NCBI GenBank assembly: GCA_012270975.1 | Contig: JAAXHH010000141.1 | Location: 1-64,000, forward strand | Direction: 5' to 3' | Length of the DNA: 64,000 bases | Origin: Candidatus Latescibacterota bacterium | Lineage (GTDB): Bacteria > JAAXHH01 | In this document: positions 51,952 to 61,052 of the stretch, piece by piece | How positions within the stretch are numbered: the first letter of the stretch is position 1 | Layout of the letters: each line of letters starts with the position of its first letter | Made by a program: the position numbers and the translations under genes | The notes under the pieces: generated by a model | Told to the model about the DNA's origin: nothing | Databases searched by the model: none | Seen by the model: only the letters and a program-made list of their open reading frames with translations

Positions 51952-53342
51952 CGTCCGTTGTCGGCGCTTTCGCCGTTGTTGGCGCTTTCGCCAGGTGTTT
52001 TCCTCGGCGGGGTAAGGGACAGCACCGTATCCGTGAGGGATTGGTCGAGGGGATATTGGTAGGACGTCCGGTAGTATTTCAGAAGGTCCCGGGCCAGAGT
52101 GTTCAGCGGATCGACGCTCTCGAACCGGTCGGGCAGCGGTTGCGGGTGGTAGAGTTCGTTCAGCAGGGAACGCAGCGGCATGTCCGCCGGCGACGCGGCC
52201 GGCACATAGGTGACGTGGTATCCCGGTTTACGGATAAGTAGTCCTGAATCCACGTAGGCCAGAAGCATCTCGTCCAACACGTTTTCCGGTGCCCCGGTCT
52301 GATCCGACAGGCGGTCGAGCCGGGTCGGGCGGTTTTCCTCCACGTAATTTCGGATGATGTAGAGAAAGGCGAGGACGTTGATGTAGTTTCGCAGCGCCGT
52401 CCCGTGTACCCGCTCCGATTGTCTCCACTCCATCGTGCCCACGTTCTGGATCGAATAGGCCAGTACTGCTCCCAGCAACAGGATTACCCATCCCAGGTAG
52501 AGCCAGATCAGGAATAACGGCAGGGCGGCGAAACCGGCGAAGAGAATCTCCCGCGCGCTCGCCTGCGTCGTATCCGCGATGAACTGCGCGAAGAGCCGAT
52601 TGAGCCACAGCCAGCCAAGTCCGGAACACACGCCGCCGACCAGGGCGGCCCGGATCGATACCCGCGTATTGGGCACCGACCAGATAGTGAGCGAAAAAAA
52701 GAGTCCGATCAGCAGGACGGACAGGGGCGAGAAGCCCGCGATCCTTTCGAAGTGGGCCAGGATGGCGATGCTGTCCGACGAGCCGGTGAAGGTCACGACG
52801 CCCGTGATGATAAGCGGACCGATGAGCAGCAGCGCCAGGTAGCTGACCAGGCGCTGTTTCCAGCTCCGCATCCGGCGCACGTGCCAGATGTCGTTGAAGG
52901 ATTCCTCGATGTTCGCCAGGATGCCCAGGACCGCGAGCATGAGGACGACCAGCCCGATGTATCCCAGCGTGCCGGTCTGGGCGTTGGCCAGGAAATCCAT
53001 GATCTTCGTGGCCACGATGTCGCCGTTGCTGCCCAGGGGACTCAGCCACTCCCGCAGGGTGGGTTCGATTTCCACGTACAGCCCGAGGCTCTGGTACAGG
53101 GTAAAGACGATGGCGAGCAGCGGGACCAGGGCGAGCAGGCTGGAGAAGGTCAGGGCCGAGGCGCGGGTCAGCAGGCGGTCTTCCCAGAACTGGTGATACA
53201 GGAAGATAATGGACTTGGCGACACGCACGAGGAGCGCGTGCAGCGTCGACAGCCCCCGAGTGTTGATGTGCCAGATCTCGGTGCCGATGAAACGGCCCGC
53301 CTTGCGAAGGTTGCCTATGACATTGATTATGGTCGTGTTCAC
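51948..53342 (-). CDS. YihY/BrkB-family inner-membrane protein with C-terminal extension
   Basis: In this 464-residue protein, residues about 40-320 form the YihY/virulence-factor BrkB domain with six helices. Family marks include RASALTFSSLLALVPLLAIVF, ILANIEESFNDIWHVRR, LWLNRLFAQFIADTTQASA and LYLGWVILLLGAVLAYSIQN. It is not a ribonuclease despite the old name Rbn. The last 140 residues are a soluble extension that looks like a winged helix (LDRLSDQTGAPENVLDEMLLAYVDSGLLIRK). The extreme C-terminus has a tandem Asn/Gly/Glu/Ser repeat from an 18-bp duplication (51963-51992). The start is GTG with a weak ribosome site. Confidence 0.86.
   Translation of the reverse strand: MNTTIINVIGNLRKAGRFIGTEIWHINTRGLSTLHALLVRVAKSIIFLYHQFWEDRLLTRASALTFSSLLALVPLLAIVFTLYQSLGLYVEIEPTLREWLSPLGSNGDIVATKIMDFLANAQTGTLGYIGLVVLMLAVLGILANIEESFNDIWHVRRMRSWKQRLVSYLALLLIGPLIITGVVTFTGSSDSIAILAHFERIAGFSPLSVLLIGLFFSLTIWSVPNTRVSIRAALVGGVCSGLGWLWLNRLFAQFIADTTQASAREILFAGFAALPLFLIWLYLGWVILLLGAVLAYSIQNVGTMEWRQSERVHGTALRNYINVLAFLYIIRNYVEENRPTRLDRLSDQTGAPENVLDEMLLAYVDSGLLIRKPGYHVTYVPAASPADMPLRSLLNELYHPQPLPDRFESVDPLNTLARDLLKYYRTSYQYPLDQSLTDTVLSLTPPRKTPGESANNGESADNGR
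51963..51992. repeat. 18-bp-period repeat in the end of the YihY gene
   Basis: GGCGCTTTCGCC occurs at 51963-51974 and again at 51981-51992. In the minus-strand frame it encodes the repeated GES-containing tail (GESANNGESADNG). It looks like an in-frame slippage product in a disordered tail. Confidence 0.8.
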
Positions 53343-53432
53343 TAAGACGGTCCCCGTGGTCGATTGGATCAGTGACGGGATGCCCGGCGCGACTTATACC
53401 TGGTCCGGACAATCTAGTTCATATTACCCTTT

Positions 53433-54806
53433 TCAGGTCAGTTTCGGCAACACGAACTGTGCCAGGCTCAGCAGCATGAAGAAACCGCACATGTCCGTTA
53501 CCGTCGTGAGCATGGGACCGGAGGCGAGTGCGGGATCAGCCTTCATTGCCCGGAGCGCGAGGGGAATGAACCCGCCCAGGCACGCCGCGAGCAACGTATT
53601 GGCCGCCAGGGCGGTACCGACGATGAGGCCCAGGTAGGGGTTCCCCTTCCACAACAGGGCGGCGCCGGCGAGCAACGCGCCAAGGACCAAGCCGTTCATG
53701 AGACCGACGGAGGCTTCCTTGACGAGGACGCGCAGGATCTCCCTGGGCCGTACGAGGCCCAGCGCCAATTCCCGGATACTCACCGCAACGGCCTGGTTGC
53801 CCGAGCATCCGCTCATGTCCGAAATGATGGGAAGGAAGACCGCCAGGGTGATCGCCTTTTCCAGGGTGTCCTGGTAGAAGGCGATGACGCTTGCGGCCAG
53901 GATGTTCAGGACGACGTTGACGCTGAGCCAGGACAACCGCCGCGACGCCCTTTTCAGAACGGGCATGCTGCGCAGTTCCTCGCCGCCTACGATACCGCTT
54001 GCCTTGCGAAACTCGCTTTCGGTCTGTTCCGTCAGTTTTTCCTGAACGTCCGCGGCGCGTACTACCCCGACCAGTTCGCCGCTTTCATTCGTGACCGGAA
54101 GTCCCAGGTAGGTATGGGTCTCGAAGAGGTCGCGCATCTGTTCGAGCGACGAAAGCACGTTGACGCGCACGGGATCTTCCACCATGATTTCCGTGAGTCG
54201 CTGTGCGGGCAGGGCCATCAGCACGTCCCGAAGCCGCAGCACGCCCGACAGCTTCGCTCCGTCCGACACGTACAGGTACTGCACGTCGTACCCGGTGTAT
54301 TCTTCGTGCCTGTTCCGCAAGTCCTCGATTACGTCCTGAACGGAGTAATCGCCGGGAAAGGATACGAACTCGGTCAGCATGATCCCGCCGGCCGTTTCGT
54401 CCGGGTACTGGAGCAACTGCCGGACTTCTTCGGCCGTTTCGTCCGGCATCGCCTCGAGAATGGCTTCCGCTTCTTCGTCTTTGAGGTCGCCAAGCAGATC
54501 GGCCTGGGCGTCGCTGTACATCTCGTCCACGATCGCCGCGGCTTCGGCGGGTGGAAGATCCTTGATCAGGTCGACCGCCTGGACGTCCTCGATCTGCTCG
54601 ATCAACTCGGCCGCGTCCTGGGGCGAAAGGAGGCCGAGCAGCCGGGTGTGCTCCTCCTGGCTCAGGCGCGAGACGGCCAGTGCCAACTCGGTGGCCGTTA
54701 GCGACCCGATGTAGGAAGGCAGCACGTGCCTCGATCCGGCCTGGATGAGCGCCTTGAGATTCTGCCAGGGCTCCTGGCGAGTCGGGTCTCGGACGTCGGA
54801 ATTCAT
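53433..54806 (-). CDS. mgtE: Magnesium transporter MgtE
   Basis: This 457-residue Mg2+ channel has the usual layout. An N-terminal superhelical domain (about 30-135, LSPQDAAELIEQIEDVQAVD, ILEAMPDETAEEVRQLLQYP) precedes two CBS domains (about 140-265) that sense magnesium. The five-helix pore domain follows (about 290-457), with SGCSGNQAVAVSIRELALG and a last-helix TTVTDMCGFFMLLSLA, whose Asp is the central Mg2+ site. GGAG stands before the ATG. It lies 19 bp behind the lytic transglycosylase gene and is probably co-transcribed. Confidence 0.95.
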   Translation of the reverse strand: MNSDVRDPTRQEPWQNLKALIQAGSRHVLPSYIGSLTATELALAVSRLSQEEHTRLLGLLSPQDAAELIEQIEDVQAVDLIKDLPPAEAAAIVDEMYSDAQADLLGDLKDEEAEAILEAMPDETAEEVRQLLQYPDETAGGIMLTEFVSFPGDYSVQDVIEDLRNRHEEYTGYDVQYLYVSDGAKLSGVLRLRDVLMALPAQRLTEIMVEDPVRVNVLSSLEQMRDLFETHTYLGLPVTNESGELVGVVRAADVQEKLTEQTESEFRKASGIVGGEELRSMPVLKRASRRLSWLSVNVVLNILAASVIAFYQDTLEKAITLAVFLPIISDMSGCSGNQAVAVSIRELALGLVRPREILRVLVKEASVGLMNGLVLGALLAGAALLWKGNPYLGLIVGTALAANTLLAACLGGFIPLALRAMKADPALASGPMLTTVTDMCGFFMLLSLAQFVLPKLT

Positions 54807-54825
54807 GGCAAGCTCCGACTGTGGG

Positions 54826-57006
54826 CTATTTCAGGATGGCGATTTCGGTCGAGGTGTCAGACTGGACCGGGCGGGCCGGTCTAAGCGGACCGTCGAGCGC
54901 GAGCGGTTCCGGGCCGGCTGAATCGTCGATTGGAACCGGACGGGCCGAGGCGAGCACTTCCAGGTAGGCGTCATAGTACTGCTGGATGTTCTCGACGTAG
55001 TGTACCGGCTGTCCACCCCGGCAGAAACCGTACCGGGCCCGGCTGTAATACTCGGGCCTGGAAAGGAGCAGCATGGCTTCTTCCACGTGGCCGAACCACC
55101 GGTTGGCGTCCCATCCTTTCTGCCTGGCCAGGCGGCGGGCGTCGAGGAGATGGCCGTATCCGACATTGTAGGACGCGAGCGCGAAGTGCACCCGCGTCTC
55201 CATCGGCAGCTTCGGGTCGAACCGGTCCAGGAGGTGGTCCATGTACTTGACCCCGGCATGGATGCCTTCTTCCGGGTCATGCAGCTCGGTGAATCCCATC
55301 TGCTCTCCCGTGGCCGGCATCACCTGCATGAGTCCCTGGGCGCCTACCCAGCTCACGGCGTCCGGGTCAAACCTGGATTCCTGGTACATCTGCGCCGTAA
55401 CAAGGCGCCAGTCCTGGCCATAGTAGCCGGCATACTTCTTTACATGGTCGTCGTAAGGCGACAACTGTCCGCTCAGGTCGACCCGCAGAGAGTCCTTGGA
55501 CTTGGATATGGTACGGATGTTCTCGAAGTACTTCTTGCGCATCAGGTTGAACAACAGTCCCCGCTTCTCCTGACTTATGTACTCGTCAAGCGCGGCGAGG
55601 AGCGCCGGATTGTCCTCGCGCACGGCCCATCCCAGAGACGCGGGCCCGATGCGAAACGCGGCCTTCAGGTCATGGCCGTAAGCCTGTTCCACCTCCAGCA
55701 GATTCGAGTCCGCCAGGGTCACGTCGTAGGTGCCGTCTTCGACGCCAAACAGGATTTCTTCCGTCTCGACGTCGCCGGGCAATTCAACGATCTCAAGGCC
55801 TTCCACGGAATCGGCGGCGGCTCGGAGCGGTGCGAGAAACGATGAACTGCCGCGAATGTGCACCGTTCGTCCGGCGAGATCCCCGAATCCGGAAATGCCC
55901 TCTTCATCGGAACGGACCACCACCACTTCATCCACATCGTTGTAGGGCGTCGTGAAAGCGGCTCGTGCCGCACGGTCTTCACTGATCGTCATGGCCGCGG
56001 CGACGACGTCACCCTTGCCCGCGTTCAGATAGTCTAGCAGTTTGGCGTGGTCGTCAGGTATGACGATTTCCAGCCGCAGGTCATGCCGCCTGGCGAATTC
56101 TCTCAGGAGTTCGTATTCGTAACCTACCTGCATGCCGCGGTGTATGAAGTAGGTAAGCGCGTTGTTTCGCGTGATCATGCGCAGCCGGCCGCGCTTCCTC
56201 AACCCGTCCAGATCATCGGTGTAGACGCGCTCGCGGGTAGGCGATATCTGCCGGGCCAGCAGTATTTCGTCGATTTTGTTCTTCAATTCCTCGTCGCCGG
56301 GCCGCATCAGCAGCACGACCTCACGGTTTTCCGCCAGCACAAGCGGCGCGGCCAGTTCGTCGTACGCGTTCGCCACGGCGTACCACAGGTTGTTGTCGCA
56401 AACCGTCGCCTCGTACTCGCCGCGGGCGACCCCGTCGATGATACGCTCCGTCAGCATCGTTTCAGGTACCGTATTTATACGCAGGTCGGGCACCTGTTTC
56501 TGCAGTTCCAGCAGGGTCTGGTAGTATGCGCTGGACGCTCGAACGCTGATCTCCATGCCTGCCAGATCATCGAGGCTGTCCGGGCCGTTCTCGCCGGCGG
56601 GGACGATCAGGTATTCATCCACATAGTAATAGGGCACGGAAAAGGCCGTTTTGGCCTCCCGTTCCGGCGTATCCGTCAGATTCGCGGCGATGAGGTCTCC
56701 TTCGCCCTGAAGGAGCTTATCGACCATGGAGTAGTGGTCGTCGACGGTGACGAGCCGCAACTCAAGCTTAAGCGATTCGGCTATGCCGCGTGCGATGTCA
56801 TGGTCGAGTTCGACCGGTTCGGCATTGCGGGGCAAATGGTCGACAGCGTCCGGCCGTACGATGACGCGGACGACGCCGCGCGATTGGAGATCCGGAAGAT
56901 CTCCTGTGTATTTGGGCGGTTCCGGCAGCCCGGAGCCATCGCAAAGTATGGCGGTCAAACCGATGAATACGGCCGTAAAAAACAGGACAATGGCGCGACT
57001 CGACAC
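54826..57006 (-). CDS. MltF-like lytic transglycosylase with two tandem solute-binding sensor domains
   Basis: The 726-residue exported protein has a hydrophobic leader (about 4-21, AIVLFFTAVFIGLTAIL). Two consecutive family-3 solute-binding (SBP_bac_3) domains follow, about 35-260 and 270-500, each with a GVVRV/GRLRM opening and an F-x-x-PY-x-x-VDE centre. The C-terminal lytic transglycosylase has its catalytic Glu543 in QMYQESRFDP, then GAQGLMQVMPATG and ALASYNVGYGH. It cleaves murein to 1,6-anhydro products. MltF of enterobacteria has a single sensor domain. GTG 57006 with AAGGAGG six bases ahead is the start; the longer TTG start overlaps the promoter region. Confidence 0.9.
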   Translation of the reverse strand: MSSRAIVLFFTAVFIGLTAILCDGSGLPEPPKYTGDLPDLQSRGVVRVIVRPDAVDHLPRNAEPVELDHDIARGIAESLKLELRLVTVDDHYSMVDKLLQGEGDLIAANLTDTPEREAKTAFSVPYYYVDEYLIVPAGENGPDSLDDLAGMEISVRASSAYYQTLLELQKQVPDLRINTVPETMLTERIIDGVARGEYEATVCDNNLWYAVANAYDELAAPLVLAENREVVLLMRPGDEELKNKIDEILLARQISPTRERVYTDDLDGLRKRGRLRMITRNNALTYFIHRGMQVGYEYELLREFARRHDLRLEIVIPDDHAKLLDYLNAGKGDVVAAAMTISEDRAARAAFTTPYNDVDEVVVVRSDEEGISGFGDLAGRTVHIRGSSSFLAPLRAAADSVEGLEIVELPGDVETEEILFGVEDGTYDVTLADSNLLEVEQAYGHDLKAAFRIGPASLGWAVREDNPALLAALDEYISQEKRGLLFNLMRKKYFENIRTISKSKDSLRVDLSGQLSPYDDHVKKYAGYYGQDWRLVTAQMYQESRFDPDAVSWVGAQGLMQVMPATGEQMGFTELHDPEEGIHAGVKYMDHLLDRFDPKLPMETRVHFALASYNVGYGHLLDARRLARQKGWDANRWFGHVEEAMLLLSRPEYYSRARYGFCRGGQPVHYVENIQQYYDAYLEVLASARPVPIDDSAGPEPLALDGPLRPARPVQSDTSTEIAILK

Positions 57007-57064
57007 ACCCTTCCTCCTTCTTGATGTTCCCCGTTCCGGGCAGACCTGCCAGGGGGACCTCAAC

Positions 57065-57093
57065 TTGACAGTCCACGGGTCTTACGTTAAGAT
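57065..57093 (+). promoter_or_regulatory. Predicted promoter of the MscS-like channel gene
   Basis: TTGACA (57065-57070), 17-bp spacer, TAAGAT (57088-57093), about 85 bp before ATG 57178. Confidence 0.55.
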
Positions 57094-57177
57094 ACAGCCC
57101 TTGAAATATATGCATCGGCGCCGGCGATGCGACAAAAAAATGCCGGAAGAACCGGCCCTGGCGGGAAGGAAGGGACT

Positions 57178-58278
57178 ATGGATACCCTAATAAACCTCCT
57201 TGAACAGTCGTGGCAATGGACGGGCAAGGAACTCGGAATAACCTTCACGATTCTCCTGGGGACCTTTGTCGTCAAATGGTTGTTCAAGCACCTGATGACC
57301 CGCGTCGCCAAACGGCTGGCCCGCGTGACCACGACCCACCTGGACGACATGCTGATCATGGCGGTCGAGAAACCCCTCGAATGGGTGATCGTCGTGCTGG
57401 GTCTTTACCTCGCCATCTATACGCTGCGACCGCCCGAGATGGTCATGGGGGTGTTGAGGGCCGGGTTCTGGGTGCCTTTTTCCCTCCTGACGGCCTGGAT
57501 GATCTTTCGATGCGTAAACGTGTTCACGTCGATGCTCAAGGAATGGGCCCATAAGACGGATACGACCCTGGACGACCATCTCGTGCCCCTGGTCGAACGG
57601 GCATTGCAGATCATGGTATGGATCCTCGCGGCGCTCATGATCCTGCAGAACCTGGGCTATTCGGTGTCCGGCCTGCTGGCCGGCCTGGGGATCGGTGGCC
57701 TGGCCGTGGCCTTGGCAGCCCAGAAGACCCTGGCCGACGTATTCGGGTCTATCATGCTGCTGGTCGACCGGCCCTTTGTCGCCGGGGACTGGATCGTGTC
57801 GCCGGACCGGGAGATCGAAGGTGTGGTGGAGAGCATCGGATTCCGCAGTACCCGGATCCGGACCTTTGAACAAACCCTAATCGCCATCCCCAACAACCGG
57901 CTGGCGGAATTCGTGGTCGACAATATCTCGTCCCGTCCCTACCGCCGGGTATGGATCACGGTGGGACTCACCTACGATACGCCGTCGGATCTGATGAGAG
58001 AGGCGGTTTCAAGGATAGAAAAACTGCTTCGCACCCATCCCGAGGTAAGCCAGGAATCGACCATGCTCGTGCGTTTCAACGAGATCGCAGAAAACTCGCT
58101 GGACATCATGGTCTATTATTTTACCGCGACGACGGTGTGGGCCGACTACCTGAGGATCAGGGAGGACGTCAACCTGAAGATCATGGAGATCGTCGAGTCG
58201 CTCGGACTCGAGATGGCCTTCCCCACCCGGACGATTCATCTCCCGCCGGAATCCGAAGACCACGAGACCAGGGAATAG
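57178..58278 (+). CDS. MscS-family mechanosensitive channel
   Basis: This 366-residue small-conductance mechanosensitive channel has four or five membrane helices in the first 190 residues. The pore helix reads GLLAGLGIGGLAVALAAQKTLADVFGSI (about 165-192), rich in Gly/Ala as in MscS TM3. The beta domain is next (FVAGDWIVSPDREIEGVVESIG, RTFEQTLIAIPNNRLAEFVV), then an alpha/beta C-terminus. It protects against hypo-osmotic shock. AAGGAAGGG precedes ATG 57178. It is convergent with the dehydratase gene, with only 2 bp between the stops. Confidence 0.93.
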   Translation: MDTLINLLEQSWQWTGKELGITFTILLGTFVVKWLFKHLMTRVAKRLARVTTTHLDDMLIMAVEKPLEWVIVVLGLYLAIYTLRPPEMVMGVLRAGFWVPFSLLTAWMIFRCVNVFTSMLKEWAHKTDTTLDDHLVPLVERALQIMVWILAALMILQNLGYSVSGLLAGLGIGGLAVALAAQKTLADVFGSIMLLVDRPFVAGDWIVSPDREIEGVVESIGFRSTRIRTFEQTLIAIPNNRLAEFVVDNISSRPYRRVWITVGLTYDTPSDLMREAVSRIEKLLRTHPEVSQESTMLVRFNEIAENSLDIMVYYFTATTVWADYLRIREDVNLKIMEIVESLGLEMAFPTRTIHLPPESEDHETRE

Positions 58279-58280
58279 GC

Positions 58281-59441
58281 TCAGACGGCCATGCGTTCCA
58301 GCCAGGCCCGGTCCGCTTCGATCCCGAAGCCGGGGGCATCGCTGGGTGTGAGGCAGCCGTCTTCGATCACAGCCGTCCCCGGCAGCTCAACCATGTCGGA
58401 CAGGGGCACTCCGGGCGGAGAGACCCCGCTGGAACGTTCTCCCCAACGGGCGGCGGGCATGGCGAAGACCAGATGCTGGCCGTAGGGATCGTTCATGGCG
58501 CCGTGCGGGGCAACGGTCAGACCTGCGGCCTCGGCGATATGGCATATGCGCACCGCGGAGGAAAGCCCGCCGCACCACTTGACATCCGGCTGAAAGATAT
58601 CCACCAGCCGGTGCTCTGCGGCATACAGGAACGGTTCGGCCAGGTACCAGTGTTCACCGGTGGCCAGCCCCTGACCGGGCAGCCTCTGGCGGACCGCCGC
58701 GAATCCGTTCAAATCCTGGGGCATCAGGTAGTCTTCGAGCCATTTCAACCGATAGGGCTTGAGTGATTCGCCAAGCCGCACGGCATATTCCACGTCCAGC
58801 GCCATCCAGCAGTCGAGCATCAACTCGACATCGTCGCCGATCGCGGCCCTGGTTTCCGCCACCATCTCCTCCGCTTTGTTCAACCCGTCGATCCCGTCTT
58901 CAGGTCCATAGGGCATGGGCAGTTTTACCGCATTGAATCCCAGTTCGAGGTACCATTCAATGTCGAATCCCGTGGCGTAGCAGGAGATGCTGTCCTTCTG
59001 CGGGCCGCCCAGCAGCTCGTACACCGGCCTGCCGAGCAGTTTTCCCTTCAGATCCCACAGGGCGAGATCCACGGCGCTGATGGCGTAGCTCGTCGCGCCC
59101 TGGCTTCCGTAGGCGGCGCTCGCGCGAACCATGAGATCGTAGCACTTTTCCGTTGCCATGACGGACTGCCCCGTCAATAGCGGCCTGAAATGTTCGTTGA
59201 CTACGGGGAGGACGGGACCGCTGTGCTGGGTCATCCCCAGGCCGAAGGATCCGTCGTCCGCTTCGACGATACAAGCCGCGGATGGCCAGGAGGGTCCCGC
59301 GGACCCGCGCCTGCCCCGGTACTCCGGGTACCGGTCCATGGGTCCCGCTGGCTGGCGTCCTTTTCTCTGCAGCGATGATTTGACGGCTTTCCTGGCTCTG
59401 GACAGGTCCACGGTAAAGGCATGGATGTTCCTGATATTCAA
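58281..59441 (-). CDS. Mandelate racemase/enolase-superfamily dehydratase, L-rhamnonate-dehydratase-like
   Basis: The 386-residue enolase-superfamily enzyme has an N-terminal capping domain (VEADDGSFGLGMTQHSGPV, a rhamnonate-dehydratase-like segment) and a barrel. Metal ligands are Asp in ELMLDCWMALD, Glu in LKWLEDYLMP and Glu in ATGEHWYLAEP. The acid-base His lies in TVAPHGAMND and the last Glu in ERSSGV. It should dehydrate an aldonic acid to a 2-keto-3-deoxy acid. TTG 59441 overlaps the PhyH stop as TTGA, with AAGGAG seven bases upstream, so translation is coupled. The open frame extending 157 codons upstream is a shadow of PhyH. Confidence 0.88.
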   Translation of the reverse strand: MNIRNIHAFTVDLSRARKAVKSSLQRKGRQPAGPMDRYPEYRGRRGSAGPSWPSAACIVEADDGSFGLGMTQHSGPVLPVVNEHFRPLLTGQSVMATEKCYDLMVRASAAYGSQGATSYAISAVDLALWDLKGKLLGRPVYELLGGPQKDSISCYATGFDIEWYLELGFNAVKLPMPYGPEDGIDGLNKAEEMVAETRAAIGDDVELMLDCWMALDVEYAVRLGESLKPYRLKWLEDYLMPQDLNGFAAVRQRLPGQGLATGEHWYLAEPFLYAAEHRLVDIFQPDVKWCGGLSSAVRICHIAEAAGLTVAPHGAMNDPYGQHLVFAMPAARWGERSSGVSPPGVPLSDMVELPGTAVIEDGCLTPSDAPGFGIEADRAWLERMAV

Positions 59442-60286
59442 TCTTCTGCTCCTTGCCGAACGCCGTCCGGATCGTCCTTGACGATGTCCTTGACGTGGTT
59501 GTAGTGGGCGGTCTCGATCAATTCCAGCGTTTCGGGGGAAAGCACGGCCTTTACTTCGTCTGGAAACGGCATGGCCAGCCCCGCGTGCTGGGGCTTGTAT
59601 CGCAGCACCAGGATGCGCCGGATCCGGTCCCTGGGCCGCCATTCGAGGATGCCGTGGGTCATGAGTTCCGATGTCACGATGATGTCGCCCGCCCTGGGGG
59701 TGATGTTGACCACGCCCGGCGCGAGATCCTCGACGCCGTGCATGAGTCCGTTGTTGAACAGGTTGTCCGGCCGGGGGAAATTCGCCTTGTGGGACCCGGG
59801 CAGCACGATGAGGCCGCCGTCGCCGGGAAAGACGTCGTCCAGGTAGGGGAACACGATGATATCGTCGCAGTAGATCCGGCCGTGATGGGTCTCGTAGCGG
59901 GTGCTCTCCCACCCGAATCCTTCCCTGGCGCAGTGCAGCCCGCCCACGGCCGATTCCCCGGGACGGTCCACCTGGAGGGTGCCGCTGATCAGCCGGGGCT
60001 TGTCGTTGGTGAGTTCCCGCACGATGGGCCAGATGGACGGATGGCGGGTCAGGGCCTCCAGCGACTTGTCGAAGGCGAAGCCGTGGAGATGGCGCTTGCC
60101 GTCGAATCCGAACCCGGGCGGCAATTTGTCTTCCGGCGTGTCCATGTACCGGGCCGAGGCGCGCTGGCAGGCCTCGAGTTCCCGCTGCGGAAGCGCGTTC
60201 TCGATGTGCAGGTAGCCGAACACGTCGAACAGGTACCGCTGTTCCGGGGTCATCATGCCTTGATCCTCGTAATTGCCCTTCCCCAT
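59438..60286 (-). CDS. Phytanoyl-CoA dioxygenase family protein (PhyH-3), HxD motif not conserved
   Basis: In this 282-residue PhyH-family protein, GDGGLIVLPGSHKANFPRP marks the core, and His211 in LMTHGILEWRPRDR is the likely distal iron ligand, with Arg behind it for 2-oxoglutarate. The proximal ligand should be His118 in GGLHCAREGFGW, but the residue two places on is Ala, not Asp. HHG follows at about 134-136. It may bind iron differently from the two PhyH proteins at 11-12.6 kb. ATG 60286 is used; ATG 60256 is possible. It is coupled to the dehydratase gene and 25 bp behind the DUF218 gene. Confidence 0.82.
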   Translation of the reverse strand: MGKGNYEDQGMMTPEQRYLFDVFGYLHIENALPQRELEACQRASARYMDTPEDKLPPGFGFDGKRHLHGFAFDKSLEALTRHPSIWPIVRELTNDKPRLISGTLQVDRPGESAVGGLHCAREGFGWESTRYETHHGRIYCDDIIVFPYLDDVFPGDGGLIVLPGSHKANFPRPDNLFNNGLMHGVEDLAPGVVNITPRAGDIIVTSELMTHGILEWRPRDRIRRILVLRYKPQHAGLAMPFPDEVKAVLSPETLELIETAHYNHVKDIVKDDPDGVRQGAED

Positions 60287-60311
60287 CCTGATCCGGCCGC
60301 CGGATTCGTGT

Positions 60312-61052
60312 TTATACCCCGAATTCCGACAGGAGGTCGTCCAGACGCTGGACAAACCGGTTCCGGGCGTTGACCGGAACGTCGTGCACACGCGCCACGA
60401 CGCCGCTTGGGTCTAAACCCGGGCGGTCCGGACGGTGCGGCGGCTCGAAAATGGCGACGTCGCCTGCCGCATACCCCGGGTATCCGGTGACGCTCGGTAC
60501 GGCGTAGAGTCCCTGCAGCAGCCCTGACATACCGCTGTCTTCCCCGTAAATCGTGCAGGCGTCGCGCAGGCAGCGCGGCATGTGGGTCGGGCTCGATACC
60601 AGGATGACCCGCTCTATGTCCCGATCGACGAAAATCCTGCCGGCACGGGCGATCTCTTCACGGGTATTCCTCGACGCCCTATCCAGGTGCAGAATGGATT
60701 CGATCCGCTCCCTGTACGTGCCGGTTGAATCCGGATGCTTTAGTTCTGGCAGATGTTTTCTGAGAACCGCGAATCCGGCGAGTTCGTCGAATCGTTCCCA
60801 CAACAACCGCTCCGTCGCCTCGGATTCGAGCAATCCGTCCTTTTCCGAGGCACCCGAACCGAAGACCATCACGTCAGCCTGCTCGCTCAGAGCCACAAAC
60901 ACCCCCATGGGTACGCGGCCGATCCGTTCCGGCGGTGCGCCCCAGGCCACGTCCTCCCACTGGCCGGCATGCAGATTGTATCCGTGGACGAGGACGCCCG
61001 TCTTTCGCCGATGGGAACCGCGAGGTTTACCGGCGGTCATGCGCTCGCTCAT
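60312..61052 (-). CDS. DUF218/YdcF-like domain protein
   Basis: The 246-residue protein has the alpha/beta YdcF/SanA fold: GVLVHGYNL near the start, VFVALSEQADVMVFGSGASEKDG, then LDRASRNTREEIA (the conserved Ser-x-Asn-Thr-x-Glu of DUF218) and VILVSSPTHMPRCLRDA, whose His is also conserved. Members bind nucleotides or affect envelope barrier function; the reaction is not known. GGAG lies six bases before ATG 61052, which falls inside the end of the methyltransferase gene (26-bp overlap). Confidence 0.78.
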   Translation of the reverse strand: MSERMTAGKPRGSHRRKTGVLVHGYNLHAGQWEDVAWGAPPERIGRVPMGVFVALSEQADVMVFGSGASEKDGLLESEATERLLWERFDELAGFAVLRKHLPELKHPDSTGTYRERIESILHLDRASRNTREEIARAGRIFVDRDIERVILVSSPTHMPRCLRDACTIYGEDSGMSGLLQGLYAVPSVTGYPGYAAGDVAIFEPPHRPDRPGLDPSGVVARVHDVPVNARNRFVQRLDDLLSEFGV

